From contig CANRAU010000007.1 in assembly GCA_947628665.1 (NCBI GenBank), forward strand, positions 1 through 64,000: a DNA stretch of 64,000 nucleotides, written 5' to 3'. Below, piece by piece: positions 44,786-54,230 of the stretch (positions are counted from its first letter, which is position 1; every line of letters begins with the position of its first letter). Source of the stretch: an uncultured Clostridia bacterium. Its GTDB lineage: Bacteria > Bacillota > Clostridia > Oscillospirales > Acutalibacteraceae. The notes beneath the pieces were generated by a model. That model worked only from the letters and a program-made list of their open reading frames with translations. It was not told the DNA's origin and ran no database searches. The translations under genes and the position numbers were made by a program.

Positions 44786-45502
44786 ATGCACACCCGTTCC
44801 ATTGAAGAAGAGCTTTCCTCCATGCGCTACCCAGGCAGAGGCATCCTCATCGGGAAAAGCGCCGACGGCAAAAACGCTGTGATCGCCTATTTTATAATGG
44901 GCAGAAGCGTGAACTCCCGCAACCGCATTTTTGAAGCGACTGAGGACGGCATTCGCACTAGGGCGTTCGACGAGTCCAAAATGACCGATCCGCATTTGAT
45001 CATTTATGCGCCGGTTCGGGTACTCGGCAACAAAACCATCGTGACCAACGGCGACCAGACCGACACGATCTATGAACTGATGGACAAGCAAATGACGTTT
45101 GAGCAGGCGCTGCGCACCCGCGAATTCGAGGACGACGCGCCCAACTACACGCCGCGCATTTCGGGCATTGTGCATTTGGAAAACGGCGATATGAACTTTG
45201 CCATGTCGATTTTAAAATCCGCCGACGGCAATGCGGACTCCTGTGAACGCTTCACGTTTGCGTATTCTAACCCCCAAAAAGGCCAGGCAAAATTCATTCA
45301 TACCTACCGCTGTGACGGCGATCCGTTGCCGAGTTTTGAGGGCGAACCCAAAACGCTCTCGCTGCCGGACACCGATATAGACGCCCTCGCTTCGCTTATT
45401 TGGAACGCCTTGGATGCGGACAACAAGGTTTCTTTGTTCGTGCGGTATCTCGATTTGGAAAGCGGTACATACGATGACCGCATCATCAATAAAAATCAGT
45501 AA
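44786..45502 (+). CDS. purO: IMP cyclohydrolase, PurO type
   Basis: A 238-aa protein of the PurO family, which closes FAICAR to IMP and is unrelated to the cyclohydrolase domain of bifunctional PurH. Signatures: MRYPGRGILIGKSADGK near residue 12, MGRSVNSRNRIF near 36 and the late SCERFTFAYSNPQKGQAKFI. ATG at 44786 with AAAGGACG upstream. It directly precedes a stand-alone AICAR formyltransferase, so the two together replace PurH. First found in archaea, this combination also occurs in some Clostridia. Confidence 0.9.
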   Translation: MHTRSIEEELSSMRYPGRGILIGKSADGKNAVIAYFIMGRSVNSRNRIFEATEDGIRTRAFDESKMTDPHLIIYAPVRVLGNKTIVTNGDQTDTIYELMDKQMTFEQALRTREFEDDAPNYTPRISGIVHLENGDMNFAMSILKSADGNADSCERFTFAYSNPQKGQAKFIHTYRCDGDPLPSFEGEPKTLSLPDTDIDALASLIWNALDADNKVSLFVRYLDLESGTYDDRIINKNQ

Positions 45503-45515
45503 AAGAGGATTTGCT

Positions 45516-46691
45516 ATGAAAGAATTGGAACTCAAATACGGCTGCAACCCCAATCAAAAGCCCTCCAAAATTCTGATGCAGGGCGACAAAGAACTCCCGA
45601 TCACGGTATTGAACGGCAAACCCGGCTACATCAACTTTTTGGACGCGTTCAACAGCTGGCAATTGGTCAAGGAACTCAAAGACGCGCTGCATCTTCCCGC
45701 CGCGGCTTCGTTCAAGCACGTCAGCCCTGCGGGCGCGGCAGTCGGTCTGCCGCTTTCGGACACCCTTAAAAAAATCTATTGGGTGGACGATTTGGAGCTT
45801 TCCCCGCTCGCGTGCGCTTACGCCAGAGCGCGCGGCACGGACAGGATGTCCTCCTTCGGCGACTGGATCGCGCTTTCCGACGTCTGCGACGTCCCGACCG
45901 CAAGATTGATCGCGCGGGAGGTCTCCGACGGCATTATCGCCCCGGGATATACGCCCGAGGCCTTGGAAATTCTGAAAGGCAAGCGCAAGGGCGGCTACAA
46001 CATCGTGCAGATCGACGCGTCTTACGTCCCCGCCCCCATCGAGCATAAGGACGTGTTCGGCGTGACTTTTGAGCAGGGGCGCAACGACCTGAAAATCGAC
46101 GAAAGCTCGCTTGCAAACCTCGTGACCGAGAATCAAACGCTGCCCGCAAGCGCCAAGCGCGATCTGATCATTTCGCTCATCACCTTAAAATACACGCAGT
46201 CCAATTCCGTTTGCTATGCGAAGGACGGCCAGACCATCGGCGTCGGCGCGGGGCAGCAATCGAGAATCCATTGCACGCGTCTCGCGGGCAACAAAGCGGA
46301 CATTTGGCATTTGCGCCAGCATCCGAAGGTGCTTGGGCTTGATTTCATCGACAGCATTACGCGTCCCAACCGCGACAACGCCATCGACGTGTATATTTCG
46401 GACGAATATGAGGACGTGATCGGCGACGACGTATGGCAAAACACCTTTAAGACCCGTCCCGAGCCGCTGACCCGCGCCGAAAAGCAGGCATGGCTCTCCC
46501 AGTTTCACGACGTATCGCTCGGTTCGGACGCATTCTTCCCGTTTGACGACAACATCGAACGTGCGCGCCGCAGCGGGGTTTCCTATATCGTACAGCCGGG
46601 CGGCTCGATCCGCGACGACATCGTGATCGCATGCTGCAACAAGCACAACATCGCCATGGCGTTTACGGGTATGCGCCTGTTCCATCATTGA
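45516..46691 (+). CDS. stand-alone AICAR formyltransferase
   Basis: A 391-aa protein equal to the C-terminal half of PurH: FKHVSPAGAAVGLPLS near residue 65 (catalytic Lys-His), RMSSFGDWIALSD, GVGAGQQSRIHCTRLAGNKA and the end GVSYIVQPGGSIRDDIVIA. There is no N-terminal cyclohydrolase domain. It formylates AICAR with 10-formyltetrahydrofolate, and PurO completes IMP. ATG at 45516 lies 13 bases after purO, with AGAGG upstream. It is sometimes named purV or purH. Confidence 0.92.
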   Translation: MKELELKYGCNPNQKPSKILMQGDKELPITVLNGKPGYINFLDAFNSWQLVKELKDALHLPAAASFKHVSPAGAAVGLPLSDTLKKIYWVDDLELSPLACAYARARGTDRMSSFGDWIALSDVCDVPTARLIAREVSDGIIAPGYTPEALEILKGKRKGGYNIVQIDASYVPAPIEHKDVFGVTFEQGRNDLKIDESSLANLVTENQTLPASAKRDLIISLITLKYTQSNSVCYAKDGQTIGVGAGQQSRIHCTRLAGNKADIWHLRQHPKVLGLDFIDSITRPNRDNAIDVYISDEYEDVIGDDVWQNTFKTRPEPLTRAEKQAWLSQFHDVSLGSDAFFPFDDNIERARRSGVSYIVQPGGSIRDDIVIACCNKHNIAMAFTGMRLFHH

Positions 46692-46717
46692 TCCATTGTA
46701 AAGTGAGGTAAGCGACT

Positions 46718-48001
46718 ATGAAGCTCCTGGTGGTCGGCGGCGGCGGCCGCGAGCACGCGATTATCAAAAAACTCCGCGAAAATCCCGAAGTGACCGAGAT
46801 TTTCGCCTGTCCCGGCAACGGCGGTATCGCCATGGACGCGACGAACGTGGACATCGGCGCAAAGGACATCGACGGCATTGTGGATTTTGCCGTGCGTGAA
46901 CAGGTGGATTTCTGCGTCGTTGCGCCCGATGATCCGTTGGTTCTCGGCTGTGTGGACGCGCTCGAAGCGAAGGGCATCCCCTGCTTTGGGCCGAATCAAA
47001 AGGCGGCGATTTTGGAGGGCAGCAAGGTCTTTTCAAAAGGACTTATGCAAAAATACGGCATTCCGACGGCAAAGTACGCTGTTTTTGACGACCCCAAAGC
47101 GGCTGTTGCGTATATCCGCGAGCAAAACCAATTCCCGACCGTGATCAAAGCGGACGGTTTGGCGTTGGGCAAGGGCGTCATCATCGCCGCGACGCTCAGC
47201 GAGGCCGAGGCGGCGGTCGCTTCCATTATGGAGGACAAGCTCTTCGGCGACAGCGGCAACCACATTGTGGTGGAGGAATTCCTGCAAGGCCCTGAGGTTT
47301 CGGTGCTGAGCTTTACCGACGGCAAAACGATCGTGCCTATGGTCTCCTCCATGGATCACAAACGCGCGCTCGACGGCGATCGGGGCTTAAACACAGGCGG
47401 CATGGGTACGGTCGCGCCGAATCCGTATTACACGAAAGAGATCGCCCAAGTGTGCATGGACACCATTTTCCTGCCCACCGTTCGTGCGATGTGCAAAGAG
47501 GGCAGACCTTTCAAGGGTTGCTTGTACTTCGGCTTGATGCTGACCGAAAACGGCCCGAAGGTCATTGAATACAACTGCCGCTTCGGCGATCCCGAAACGC
47601 AGGTGGTACTGCCGCTTCTCAAAACCGATCTGCTCACGATTATGCAAGCCGTACACGACGAACGGCTCGCCGACGTGAACGTCGAATTTGACCCAAAAAG
47701 CGCGGCGTGTGTGATCGTCGCTTCGGGCGGCTATCCGCAAGCCTACAAAAAGGGTTGTGTGATGTCCTTCGGGAACGTCGACAACCTGCCCGATGTCACC
47801 GTTTACCACGCGGGAACGGCCGAGAAAGACGGTCGGCTCGTAACAGCGGGCGGACGCGTACTCGGCGTGACCGCTACGGGCGAAGATTTGCCCGCCGCAC
47901 TCCAAAAAGCCTATGCCGCCGCTCAGGAAATTCAATTTGAAGGCGCGTTTTACCGCAGGGACATCGGTGCGCGCGCATTAAAAGCGCTCGAAAACGAATA
48001 G
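46718..48001 (+). CDS. purD: GAR synthetase PurD
   Basis: A 427-aa ATP-grasp ligase that joins glycine to phosphoribosylamine. N-terminal MKLLVVGGGGREHAIIKKL, the ATP-grasp lid QFPTVIKADGLALGKGVIIA near residue 135 and the metal site VIEYNCRFGDPETQVVLPLL near 280 are all present. Standard length. Next-to-last gene of the operon. Confidence 0.96.
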   Translation: MKLLVVGGGGREHAIIKKLRENPEVTEIFACPGNGGIAMDATNVDIGAKDIDGIVDFAVREQVDFCVVAPDDPLVLGCVDALEAKGIPCFGPNQKAAILEGSKVFSKGLMQKYGIPTAKYAVFDDPKAAVAYIREQNQFPTVIKADGLALGKGVIIAATLSEAEAAVASIMEDKLFGDSGNHIVVEEFLQGPEVSVLSFTDGKTIVPMVSSMDHKRALDGDRGLNTGGMGTVAPNPYYTKEIAQVCMDTIFLPTVRAMCKEGRPFKGCLYFGLMLTENGPKVIEYNCRFGDPETQVVLPLLKTDLLTIMQAVHDERLADVNVEFDPKSAACVIVASGGYPQAYKKGCVMSFGNVDNLPDVTVYHAGTAEKDGRLVTAGGRVLGVTATGEDLPAALQKAYAAAQEIQFEGAFYRRDIGARALKALENE

Positions 48002-48010
48002 GAGGCAACC

Positions 48011-51000
48011 ATGGTTTACCGAATTTATGTGGAAAAGAAACGGCAGTTTGCCGATGAAGCGGCAAGCCTGCTTTCCGATATTCGCACGCTTCTGCGCATA
48101 GATTCCGTCAGCGATCTGCGCCTGTTTAACCGCTATGATGTGGAAAACATCGACGAAGCGCTCTTTAAGGCGTGTGAACGCACCGTATTTTCCGAGCCCC
48201 AGCTCGACAACACCTATGCGCACCTGCCGCAGGCGGACTGCGCCGTATTCGCGACGGAGTATTTGCCCGGGCAGTTTGACCAGCGAGCGGATTCCTGCGC
48301 GCAGTGTATCCAAATCGTATCGCAGGGCGACAAGCCTACCGTGCGCACCGCGAAGGTCTATATGATTTTCGGGAAGGTCTCCCCCACCGAGCTGGACGCG
48401 ATCAAAAAATATGTCATCAACCCCGTAGAAAGCCGCGAAGCCTCGCTCGACCGCGTTGACACTCTGCACATTCCCTATGACGTGCCGACCGAAGTCGAGG
48501 TGCTGACGGGCTTTACGAAGCTCTCCAAGGCCGAGCTGTCGGAATTCGTCCGCAAATACGCACTCGCGATGGACGACGCCGACATTACTTTCTGCCAAGC
48601 GTATTTTAAGAGCGAACACCGCGACCCGACCATTACCGAAATTCGCATGATCGACACCTACTGGTCGGATCACTGCCGCCACACCACCTTTTTGACCACG
48701 ATCGACGGCGTGCAGATCGACGACCCCGCCGTGCAGGCCGCCTATGACCGTTATGTCGCCCTGCGCAAGACGCTGGGGCGCACCAAACCGCAAAATCTGA
48801 TGGATCTTGCGACCATAGGCGCGCGGTATTTGAAGCACACGGGGCAGTTGAAGAATCTGGACGAATCCGAAGAGATCAACGCCTGCACCGTCAAAATCAA
48901 GGTAGATGTAGACGGCAAGGATGAGGATTGGCTGTTCCTGTTTAAAAATGAGACACACAACCACCCGACGGAGATCGAACCTTTCGGCGGCGCGGCCACC
49001 TGCATCGGCGGCGCAATCCGTGATCCGCTTTCGGGGCGCGGCTATGTGTATCAGGCCATGCGCGTGACGGGGGCTGCCGATCCGTTAAAGCCCGTCAGCG
49101 AAACGATGACGGGCAAGCTCCCGCAGCGCAAATTGGTGACCACCGCCGCCGCAGGCTACAGCTCCTACGGCAACCAGATCGGTCTTGCCACGGGGCAGGT
49201 CGATGAAATTTACCATGCAGGGTATGTGGCGAAACGGTTGGAGATCGGCGCGGTCGTCGGCGCAGCGCCCGCCAAAAACGTTCGCCGTGAAAGACCCGAC
49301 CCGGGCGATGTGATCGTGCTGCTCGGCGGCAGAACGGGACGCGACGGCTGCGGCGGCGCGACGGGTTCTTCCAAATCGCACAAGCTCTCGTCTTTGGCGC
49401 AATGCGGCGCGGAAGTGCAAAAGGGTAATGCGCCCGAGGAACGCAAGCTGCAAAGGCTGTTCCGCAATCCCGACGCCACGGCGCTGATCAAACGCTGCAA
49501 CGACTTCGGCGCGGGCGGCGTTTCGGTCGCCATCGGCGAGCTTGCGGACGGTTTGCATATCGATTTGAATAAAGTCCCCAAAAAATACGAGGGGTTGGAC
49601 GGCACGGAGTTGGCCATTTCCGAGTCGCAGGAGCGTATGGCCGTTGTGCTTGCACCCGAAGACGCGGACGCTTTCTGTGCGCTTGCCGCAGAGGAAAATT
49701 TGGAAGCCACAGTCGTGGCGCACGTCGTGGCCGAGCCGCGCCTGACCATGGAATGGAACGGCAAAAAGATCGTTGATATTTCGCGCGAGTTCTTAAACTC
49801 CAACGGTGCGGAAAAGCACACGCGCGTGACGATCACGGCGGCACAGCCCATCGAAAAGACCGTCGCGGGTTCGACCAATGCCGACAAATTCCGCACGCTT
49901 GCGGGCGACCTCAATATTTGCTCGAAACGCGGCCTTGCCGAACGCTTCGATTCGACCATCGGCGCAAACACGGTACTGATGCCCTTCGGCGGCAAATATC
50001 AAATCACGCCCGCGCAGAGTATGGCGGCAAAGCTGCCCGTGCTCGACGGCGATACCAAAACCTGCTCGGTGATGGCGTGGGGCTACAACCCCTTTATCAC
50101 GGAAAAGAACCCCTATCTCGGCGCGTATTTGGCGGTCGTGGAATCCGTTTCCAAGTTAGTGGCGAGCGGCGCGGATTTGGATAACTGCTGGCTGACCTTC
50201 CAGGAATATTTTGAGCGCATGACCGAAGATCCCACCCGCTGGGGCAAGCCTGCGGCGGCATTGCTCGGCGCGCTGACCGCGCAGTTGGAACTGGGGCTTG
50301 CTTCCATAGGCGGCAAAGACTCCATGAGCGGCACGTTTGAGGATATCGACGTTCCGCCCACTTTAGTCTCCTTTGCGGTCTCCGTCTGCAATTCGGACAA
50401 CGTCATTTCCCCCGAATTCAAGCTCCCCTCCTCCAAGCTCTATTATATCGAGCCGCAAAAGAACGCGGACGGGACGTTCAACACCGAAAGTCTGTTGGCG
50501 GTTTATAAAAAAGTCGCGGCGCTTATCGCCGAGAAAAAGGTGCTTTCCGCTTTTACGCCCACCTACGGCGGCATTGCGGAGGGGCTGATGAAAGCCGCGT
50601 TCGGCAACCGCATCGGCTTTAAGCTTGCCCACACATTCCCGCAGGATAAGCTCTATACCTACAGCTACGGCGCATTCGTGCTGGAAGCGGTCGAAGAACT
50701 GGACGATCTCACCGTACTCGGCGAAACGACCTATGATTATTCGCTGAAAATCGGCATTGAGACCATTGATTTAAGCGAGCTGTGCGCCGTTTATGAGGAT
50801 AAGCTCGAACCCGTATTCCCCTGCAACATCCAAACGAAGCAAACGCCTGTTGCCCCGCTCGAATACCGCGCCGAACACCGCGCCGCGCCGAAGATCGGTT
50901 TTGCGAAGCCTCGGGTACTCATCCCCGTATTCCCCGGCACAAACTGCGAATACGATACGGCGCGCGCCCTGCTTCGCGCAGGTGCATACCCCAAGATCAT

Positions 51001-51706
51001 GGTGATCCGCAACCTGTCCGCCAAGGATATTTCCGAAAGTGCCCAGGCGTTCTCCAAAGCGCTGTCGGATGCGCAGATCGTGTTCATCCCGGGTGGCTTC
51101 TCGGGCGGCGACGAACCCGACGGCAGCGGCAAGTTCATTACGGCGTTCTTCCGCAATCCCGCTGTGAAAGAGGAAGTCCACAAGCTGCTGCAAACACGCG
51201 ACGGCTTGATGGCAGGTATCTGCAACGGCTTCCAGGCGCTCATCAAATTGGGGCTTGTCCCTTACGGCGAGATCATCGACCCGCGCGCCGATACCCCCAC
51301 CCTCACCTTCAACACCATCGGCCGCCACCAGTCGCGGCTGGTGCGCACGCGGGTGGCCTCCAACCTGTCCCCGTGGCTTTCGGGCGCAGAGGTCGGCGAC
51401 GTGCATACCGTTGCCATTTCGCACGGCGAGGGCAGATTCGTTTGCCCGCAGGAACTGATCGGCACGCTCATTGAAAACGGGCAGATCGCCACGCAGTATG
51501 TGGACGAACTCGGCAATCCCACCATGGATATTCGCTGGAATCCCAACGGCTCGCTCCTGGCCGTAGAGGGCATCACCTCCCCCGACGGCAGGATATTCGG
51601 CAAAATGGGACACTCCGAGCGTTTCTCCGACAACGTCTACAAAAACGTGGACGGTATCAAGGACAACGGCATGTTCCAAAACGCCGTCGATTACTATAAA
51701 ATCTGA
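48011..51706 (+). CDS. purL: FGAM synthase PurL, single-chain form
   Basis: A 1231-aa single-chain formylglycinamidine synthase with the synthetase and glutaminase in one protein, as in Clostridia and Proteobacteria, not split into PurS/L/Q. The N-terminal linker domain is followed by DTYWSDHCRHTTFLT near residue 215 and ETHNHPTEIEPFGGAATCIG near 315. The C-terminal glutaminase (about 960-1231) has its nucleophile in MAGICNGFQALIKLG near 1068. It starts 9 bases after purD with a ribosome site on the stop codon (TAGGAGG) and ends the operon. Confidence 0.96.
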   Translation: MVYRIYVEKKRQFADEAASLLSDIRTLLRIDSVSDLRLFNRYDVENIDEALFKACERTVFSEPQLDNTYAHLPQADCAVFATEYLPGQFDQRADSCAQCIQIVSQGDKPTVRTAKVYMIFGKVSPTELDAIKKYVINPVESREASLDRVDTLHIPYDVPTEVEVLTGFTKLSKAELSEFVRKYALAMDDADITFCQAYFKSEHRDPTITEIRMIDTYWSDHCRHTTFLTTIDGVQIDDPAVQAAYDRYVALRKTLGRTKPQNLMDLATIGARYLKHTGQLKNLDESEEINACTVKIKVDVDGKDEDWLFLFKNETHNHPTEIEPFGGAATCIGGAIRDPLSGRGYVYQAMRVTGAADPLKPVSETMTGKLPQRKLVTTAAAGYSSYGNQIGLATGQVDEIYHAGYVAKRLEIGAVVGAAPAKNVRRERPDPGDVIVLLGGRTGRDGCGGATGSSKSHKLSSLAQCGAEVQKGNAPEERKLQRLFRNPDATALIKRCNDFGAGGVSVAIGELADGLHIDLNKVPKKYEGLDGTELAISESQERMAVVLAPEDADAFCALAAEENLEATVVAHVVAEPRLTMEWNGKKIVDISREFLNSNGAEKHTRVTITAAQPIEKTVAGSTNADKFRTLAGDLNICSKRGLAERFDSTIGANTVLMPFGGKYQITPAQSMAAKLPVLDGDTKTCSVMAWGYNPFITEKNPYLGAYLAVVESVSKLVASGADLDNCWLTFQEYFERMTEDPTRWGKPAAALLGALTAQLELGLASIGGKDSMSGTFEDIDVPPTLVSFAVSVCNSDNVISPEFKLPSSKLYYIEPQKNADGTFNTESLLAVYKKVAALIAEKKVLSAFTPTYGGIAEGLMKAAFGNRIGFKLAHTFPQDKLYTYSYGAFVLEAVEELDDLTVLGETTYDYSLKIGIETIDLSELCAVYEDKLEPVFPCNIQTKQTPVAPLEYRAEHRAAPKIGFAKPRVLIPVFPGTNCEYDTARALLRAGAYPKIMVIRNLSAKDISESAQAFSKALSDAQIVFIPGGFSGGDEPDGSGKFITAFFRNPAVKEEVHKLLQTRDGLMAGICNGFQALIKLGLVPYGEIIDPRADTPTLTFNTIGRHQSRLVRTRVASNLSPWLSGAEVGDVHTVAISHGEGRFVCPQELIGTLIENGQIATQYVDELGNPTMDIRWNPNGSLLAVEGITSPDGRIFGKMGHSERFSDNVYKNVDGIKDNGMFQNAVDYYKI

Positions 51707-51726
51707 TCCAAAGAATCCGATCCCGA

Positions 51727-51773
51727 AAACCGCCCTTTTCCCCTGTTTTGCAGGTGGGAAAGGGCGGTTTTTC
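51727..51773 (+). terminator. terminator of the purine operon
   Basis: Stem AACCGCCCTTTTCCC / GGGAAAGGGCGGTT with a 13-base loop and TTTTT, 20 bases after purL. Confidence 0.92.
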
Positions 51774-51817
51774 TGCGAGGCTTCCAACCCGCAGAACCGT
51801 CGTTTCGGATGCTTTAT

Positions 51818-51846
51818 TTGACTTTTTTGACGCTATAAATTAGAAT
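51818..51846 (+). promoter_or_regulatory. promoter of the membrane-anchored hypothetical
   Basis: TTGACT, 17 bases, TAGAAT, followed by a 35-base leader to the ATG at 51888. Confidence 0.75.
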
Positions 51847-51887
51847 GGTATGTGGAATTGTTGAAATGATAAAGCGGAGGAATTGAT

Positions 51888-52508
51888 ATGACCAAAAGCA
51901 AAATATGCAAAGGCGTTTTAATCGCTGTTTCCTGTGTTGTTTCCGTTTTTGCCATCGTTCTTGTGTATTATTTTTCTACGACCATGTCTGTGCAAGGGTG
52001 TATCGATTATTGCCTGGAAAACACATCGCGAAATGCAACCGATTTTGACAGACTGGGCGACGGGCGCTATGTGGAAGACTATGCCTATTTCATCGCAACA
52101 GACGGCGATTCCTCCAAACCGCAAGAGGTTTTTGTTTTCAAGCGGAAATTTTTCGGTTCGATTTCTGCTTTTGACAGGTATGAATTTGTGATGAGCAGTA
52201 CGCCAAGTGGCAAAGAAGGCGAAGACAAATTCGGTTCTATACAGTTTTTCACAGTAAACGATGACGGGGAAAAGGAACCGGACTCCACACTGCTGTTCTT
52301 TGGCGCCACGAAGGATTCCGATATAACGGAATACGAATACACATTGACTACGAGAGAAGGGTCAAATGTGTACAGGGGAAACGTTGTAAAAGGCACTACT
52401 TTCTGGTTCGTGAAGTTTTTCGGCCTGCGTAATGATGAGAACTATAAAAAAGTCATTTCGGATGTAAAATTTTACGACAGAAACGGTGATTTGGTCGGGA
52501 TTTGGTAA
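51888..52508 (+). CDS. membrane-anchored protein of unknown function
   Basis: A 206-aa protein with an uncleaved signal anchor (GVLIAVSCVVSVFAIVLVYYF, residues 10-30) and an outer domain of mixed charge (SVQGCIDYCLENTSRN, RGNVVKGTTFWFVKFFGL). CGGAGGAA lies before the ATG. It has its own promoter and stands between the purine operon and the DUF1846 gene. Family not recognised. Confidence 0.7.
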   Translation: MTKSKICKGVLIAVSCVVSVFAIVLVYYFSTTMSVQGCIDYCLENTSRNATDFDRLGDGRYVEDYAYFIATDGDSSKPQEVFVFKRKFFGSISAFDRYEFVMSSTPSGKEGEDKFGSIQFFTVNDDGEKEPDSTLLFFGATKDSDITEYEYTLTTREGSNVYRGNVVKGTTFWFVKFFGLRNDENYKKVISDVKFYDRNGDLVGIW

Positions 52509-52526
52509 AAATATAGGTATGCCCCC

Positions 52527-52555
52527 TTGATTTTTCCCGGACGAGCCAGTATAAT
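52527..52555 (+). promoter_or_regulatory. promoter upstream of the DUF1846 gene
   Basis: TTGATT, 17 bases, TATAAT. The predicted start, about 52562, falls four bases before a terminator hairpin. Confidence 0.75.
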
Positions 52556-52565
52556 ATATTGTGTC

Positions 52566-52609
52566 ACACTTCGGTTCTGTGGTGTAGCCACGGAATCGAA
52601 GTGTTTTTT
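52566..52609 (+). terminator. terminator at the very start of the DUF1846 transcript
   Basis: Stem ACACTTCG-TTC-GTGG / CCAC-GAA-CGAAGTGT with a five-base loop and TTTTTT. It would release a 45-50-base RNA unless bypassed. A second small CCCC/GGGG hairpin lies at 52621. Confidence 0.8.
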
Positions 52610-52682
52610 ATTGTAAACAGCCCCGTGGGGTGTCCGAATCGCACAAAAATCGGATAAATTGCTTTATTTTGGGAGAACAAAC

Positions 52683-54164
52683 GTGAAAATCGGATTTGAC
52701 AACGACCAGTACCTCAAAACCCAATCCGCGCGTATCCGCGAGCGCATTGCCTCGTTCGGCGGCAAGCTGTATTTGGAATTCGGCGGCAAAATTTTTGACG
52801 ATTACCATGCGTCACGCGTGCTGCCCGGCTTTTTGCCCGACAGCAAAATGAAAATGCTGCTCGAACTCAAAGACGACGCCGAGATCATCATCGCCATCAA
52901 TGCCAACGACATTGAAAAATGCAAAATACGCGGCGACATCGGCATCCCCTATGAGCAGGATATTTTGCGTCTCATCGATACATATCGTTCGTTCGAGTTA
53001 CCCGTATGCGGCGTCGTGATGACGCAGTACGGCGCGCAACCCTCCGCTGTCGCCTTTGAGGAACGCCTGCAAAAGCTCGGCGTGCGGGTCTACCGCCATT
53101 ACACCATCGAGGGCTACCCCGCCAATATCCCCGTGATCGTCAGCGACAACGGCTTCGGCAAAAACGACTTTATCGAAACCTCGCGTTCGCTGGTCGTGGT
53201 CACAGCGCCGGGGCCGGGCAGCGGCAAAATGGCGGTTTGCCTTTCGCAGCTTTACCATGAGCATAAACGCGGCGTGCAGGCGGGATACGCCAAATTTGAG
53301 ACGTTCCCGATCTGGAATCTGCCGCTCAAGCACCCCGTCAATCTGGCGTATGAGGCCGCGACGACCGATCTCAACGACGTCAATATGATCGACCCCTTCC
53401 ATTTGGAAGCCTACGGCGAAACAACCGTCAACTACAATCGGGATATTGAGATTTTTCCCGTACTCAACACGATTTTTGAAAACATTTTCGGGCAGTCCCC
53501 GTACAAATCCCCGACCGATATGGGGGTCAATATGGCGGGCAATTGCATTATCGACGACGACGTGGTCTGCGAAGCCTCCCGTCAGGAGGTCATTCGCCGC
53601 TATTATAAGGCGCTCGTCGCCGCGCAAAACGGCGAAACGGTGCAAAATGAGATCCGCTCCTTAGAGCTGCTGATGAAGCAGTCGGGCGTGACCCCCAACG
53701 ACCGCAAATGCGTACCCGCCGCGCTGCAGGTCAGCGAGCTGACCCATGCGCCCGCAGCGGCTATGGAATTGCCCGACGGCAGCATCGTGGTCGGCAAGAC
53801 CAGCGACCTTTTGGGCGCGTCCTCGGCGCTGCTTTTGAACGCGCTGAAGAAACTGGCGAATATCCACAGCGATATAGACCTCGTTTCGCCCGTGGTCATC
53901 GGGCCGATCCAGGATCTGAAAATCAATCATCTCGGCAACAAAAATCCGCGTCTGCACACCGACGAGGTGCTTTTGGCGCTCTCAATCTCGGCGGCGACCA
54001 ATCCGACCGCCGAGCGCGCCATGGGTGCACTCCCGCTTTTGCGGGGCAGCAATCTGCACTCCACCGTCATCTTATCGGAGGTCGATCTGCATACCTTTGC
54101 AAAATTAGGCGTACTCGTCACCTGCGAGCCGAAACGGCAAACGCGCACATTGTATCACAAATAA
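52683..54164 (+). CDS. DUF1846 family protein
   Basis: A 493-aa cytosolic protein of the DUF1846 family, found in Firmicutes and related anaerobes. Family-type blocks are GFDNDQYLKTQSARIRERI at the N-terminus, VVVTAPGPGSGKMAVCLSQL near residue 180 with an ATP-loop-like GPGSGK, and NHLGNKNPRLHTDEVLLAL near 418. Structures in the family show a nucleotide-binding-type fold, but no reaction is assigned. The start is GTG at 52683 with GGGAGAAC upstream. It follows the odd promoter-terminator leader. Confidence 0.88.
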   Translation: MKIGFDNDQYLKTQSARIRERIASFGGKLYLEFGGKIFDDYHASRVLPGFLPDSKMKMLLELKDDAEIIIAINANDIEKCKIRGDIGIPYEQDILRLIDTYRSFELPVCGVVMTQYGAQPSAVAFEERLQKLGVRVYRHYTIEGYPANIPVIVSDNGFGKNDFIETSRSLVVVTAPGPGSGKMAVCLSQLYHEHKRGVQAGYAKFETFPIWNLPLKHPVNLAYEAATTDLNDVNMIDPFHLEAYGETTVNYNRDIEIFPVLNTIFENIFGQSPYKSPTDMGVNMAGNCIIDDDVVCEASRQEVIRRYYKALVAAQNGETVQNEIRSLELLMKQSGVTPNDRKCVPAALQVSELTHAPAAAMELPDGSIVVGKTSDLLGASSALLLNALKKLANIHSDIDLVSPVVIGPIQDLKINHLGNKNPRLHTDEVLLALSISAATNPTAERAMGALPLLRGSNLHSTVILSEVDLHTFAKLGVLVTCEPKRQTRTLYHK

Positions 54165-54230
54165 TGCAATCTGTTTTTTGAATTGGGGAATTCACCGCGA
54201 AGCTCTGCCTTCGCAAAAGGGGAAGTTTTT

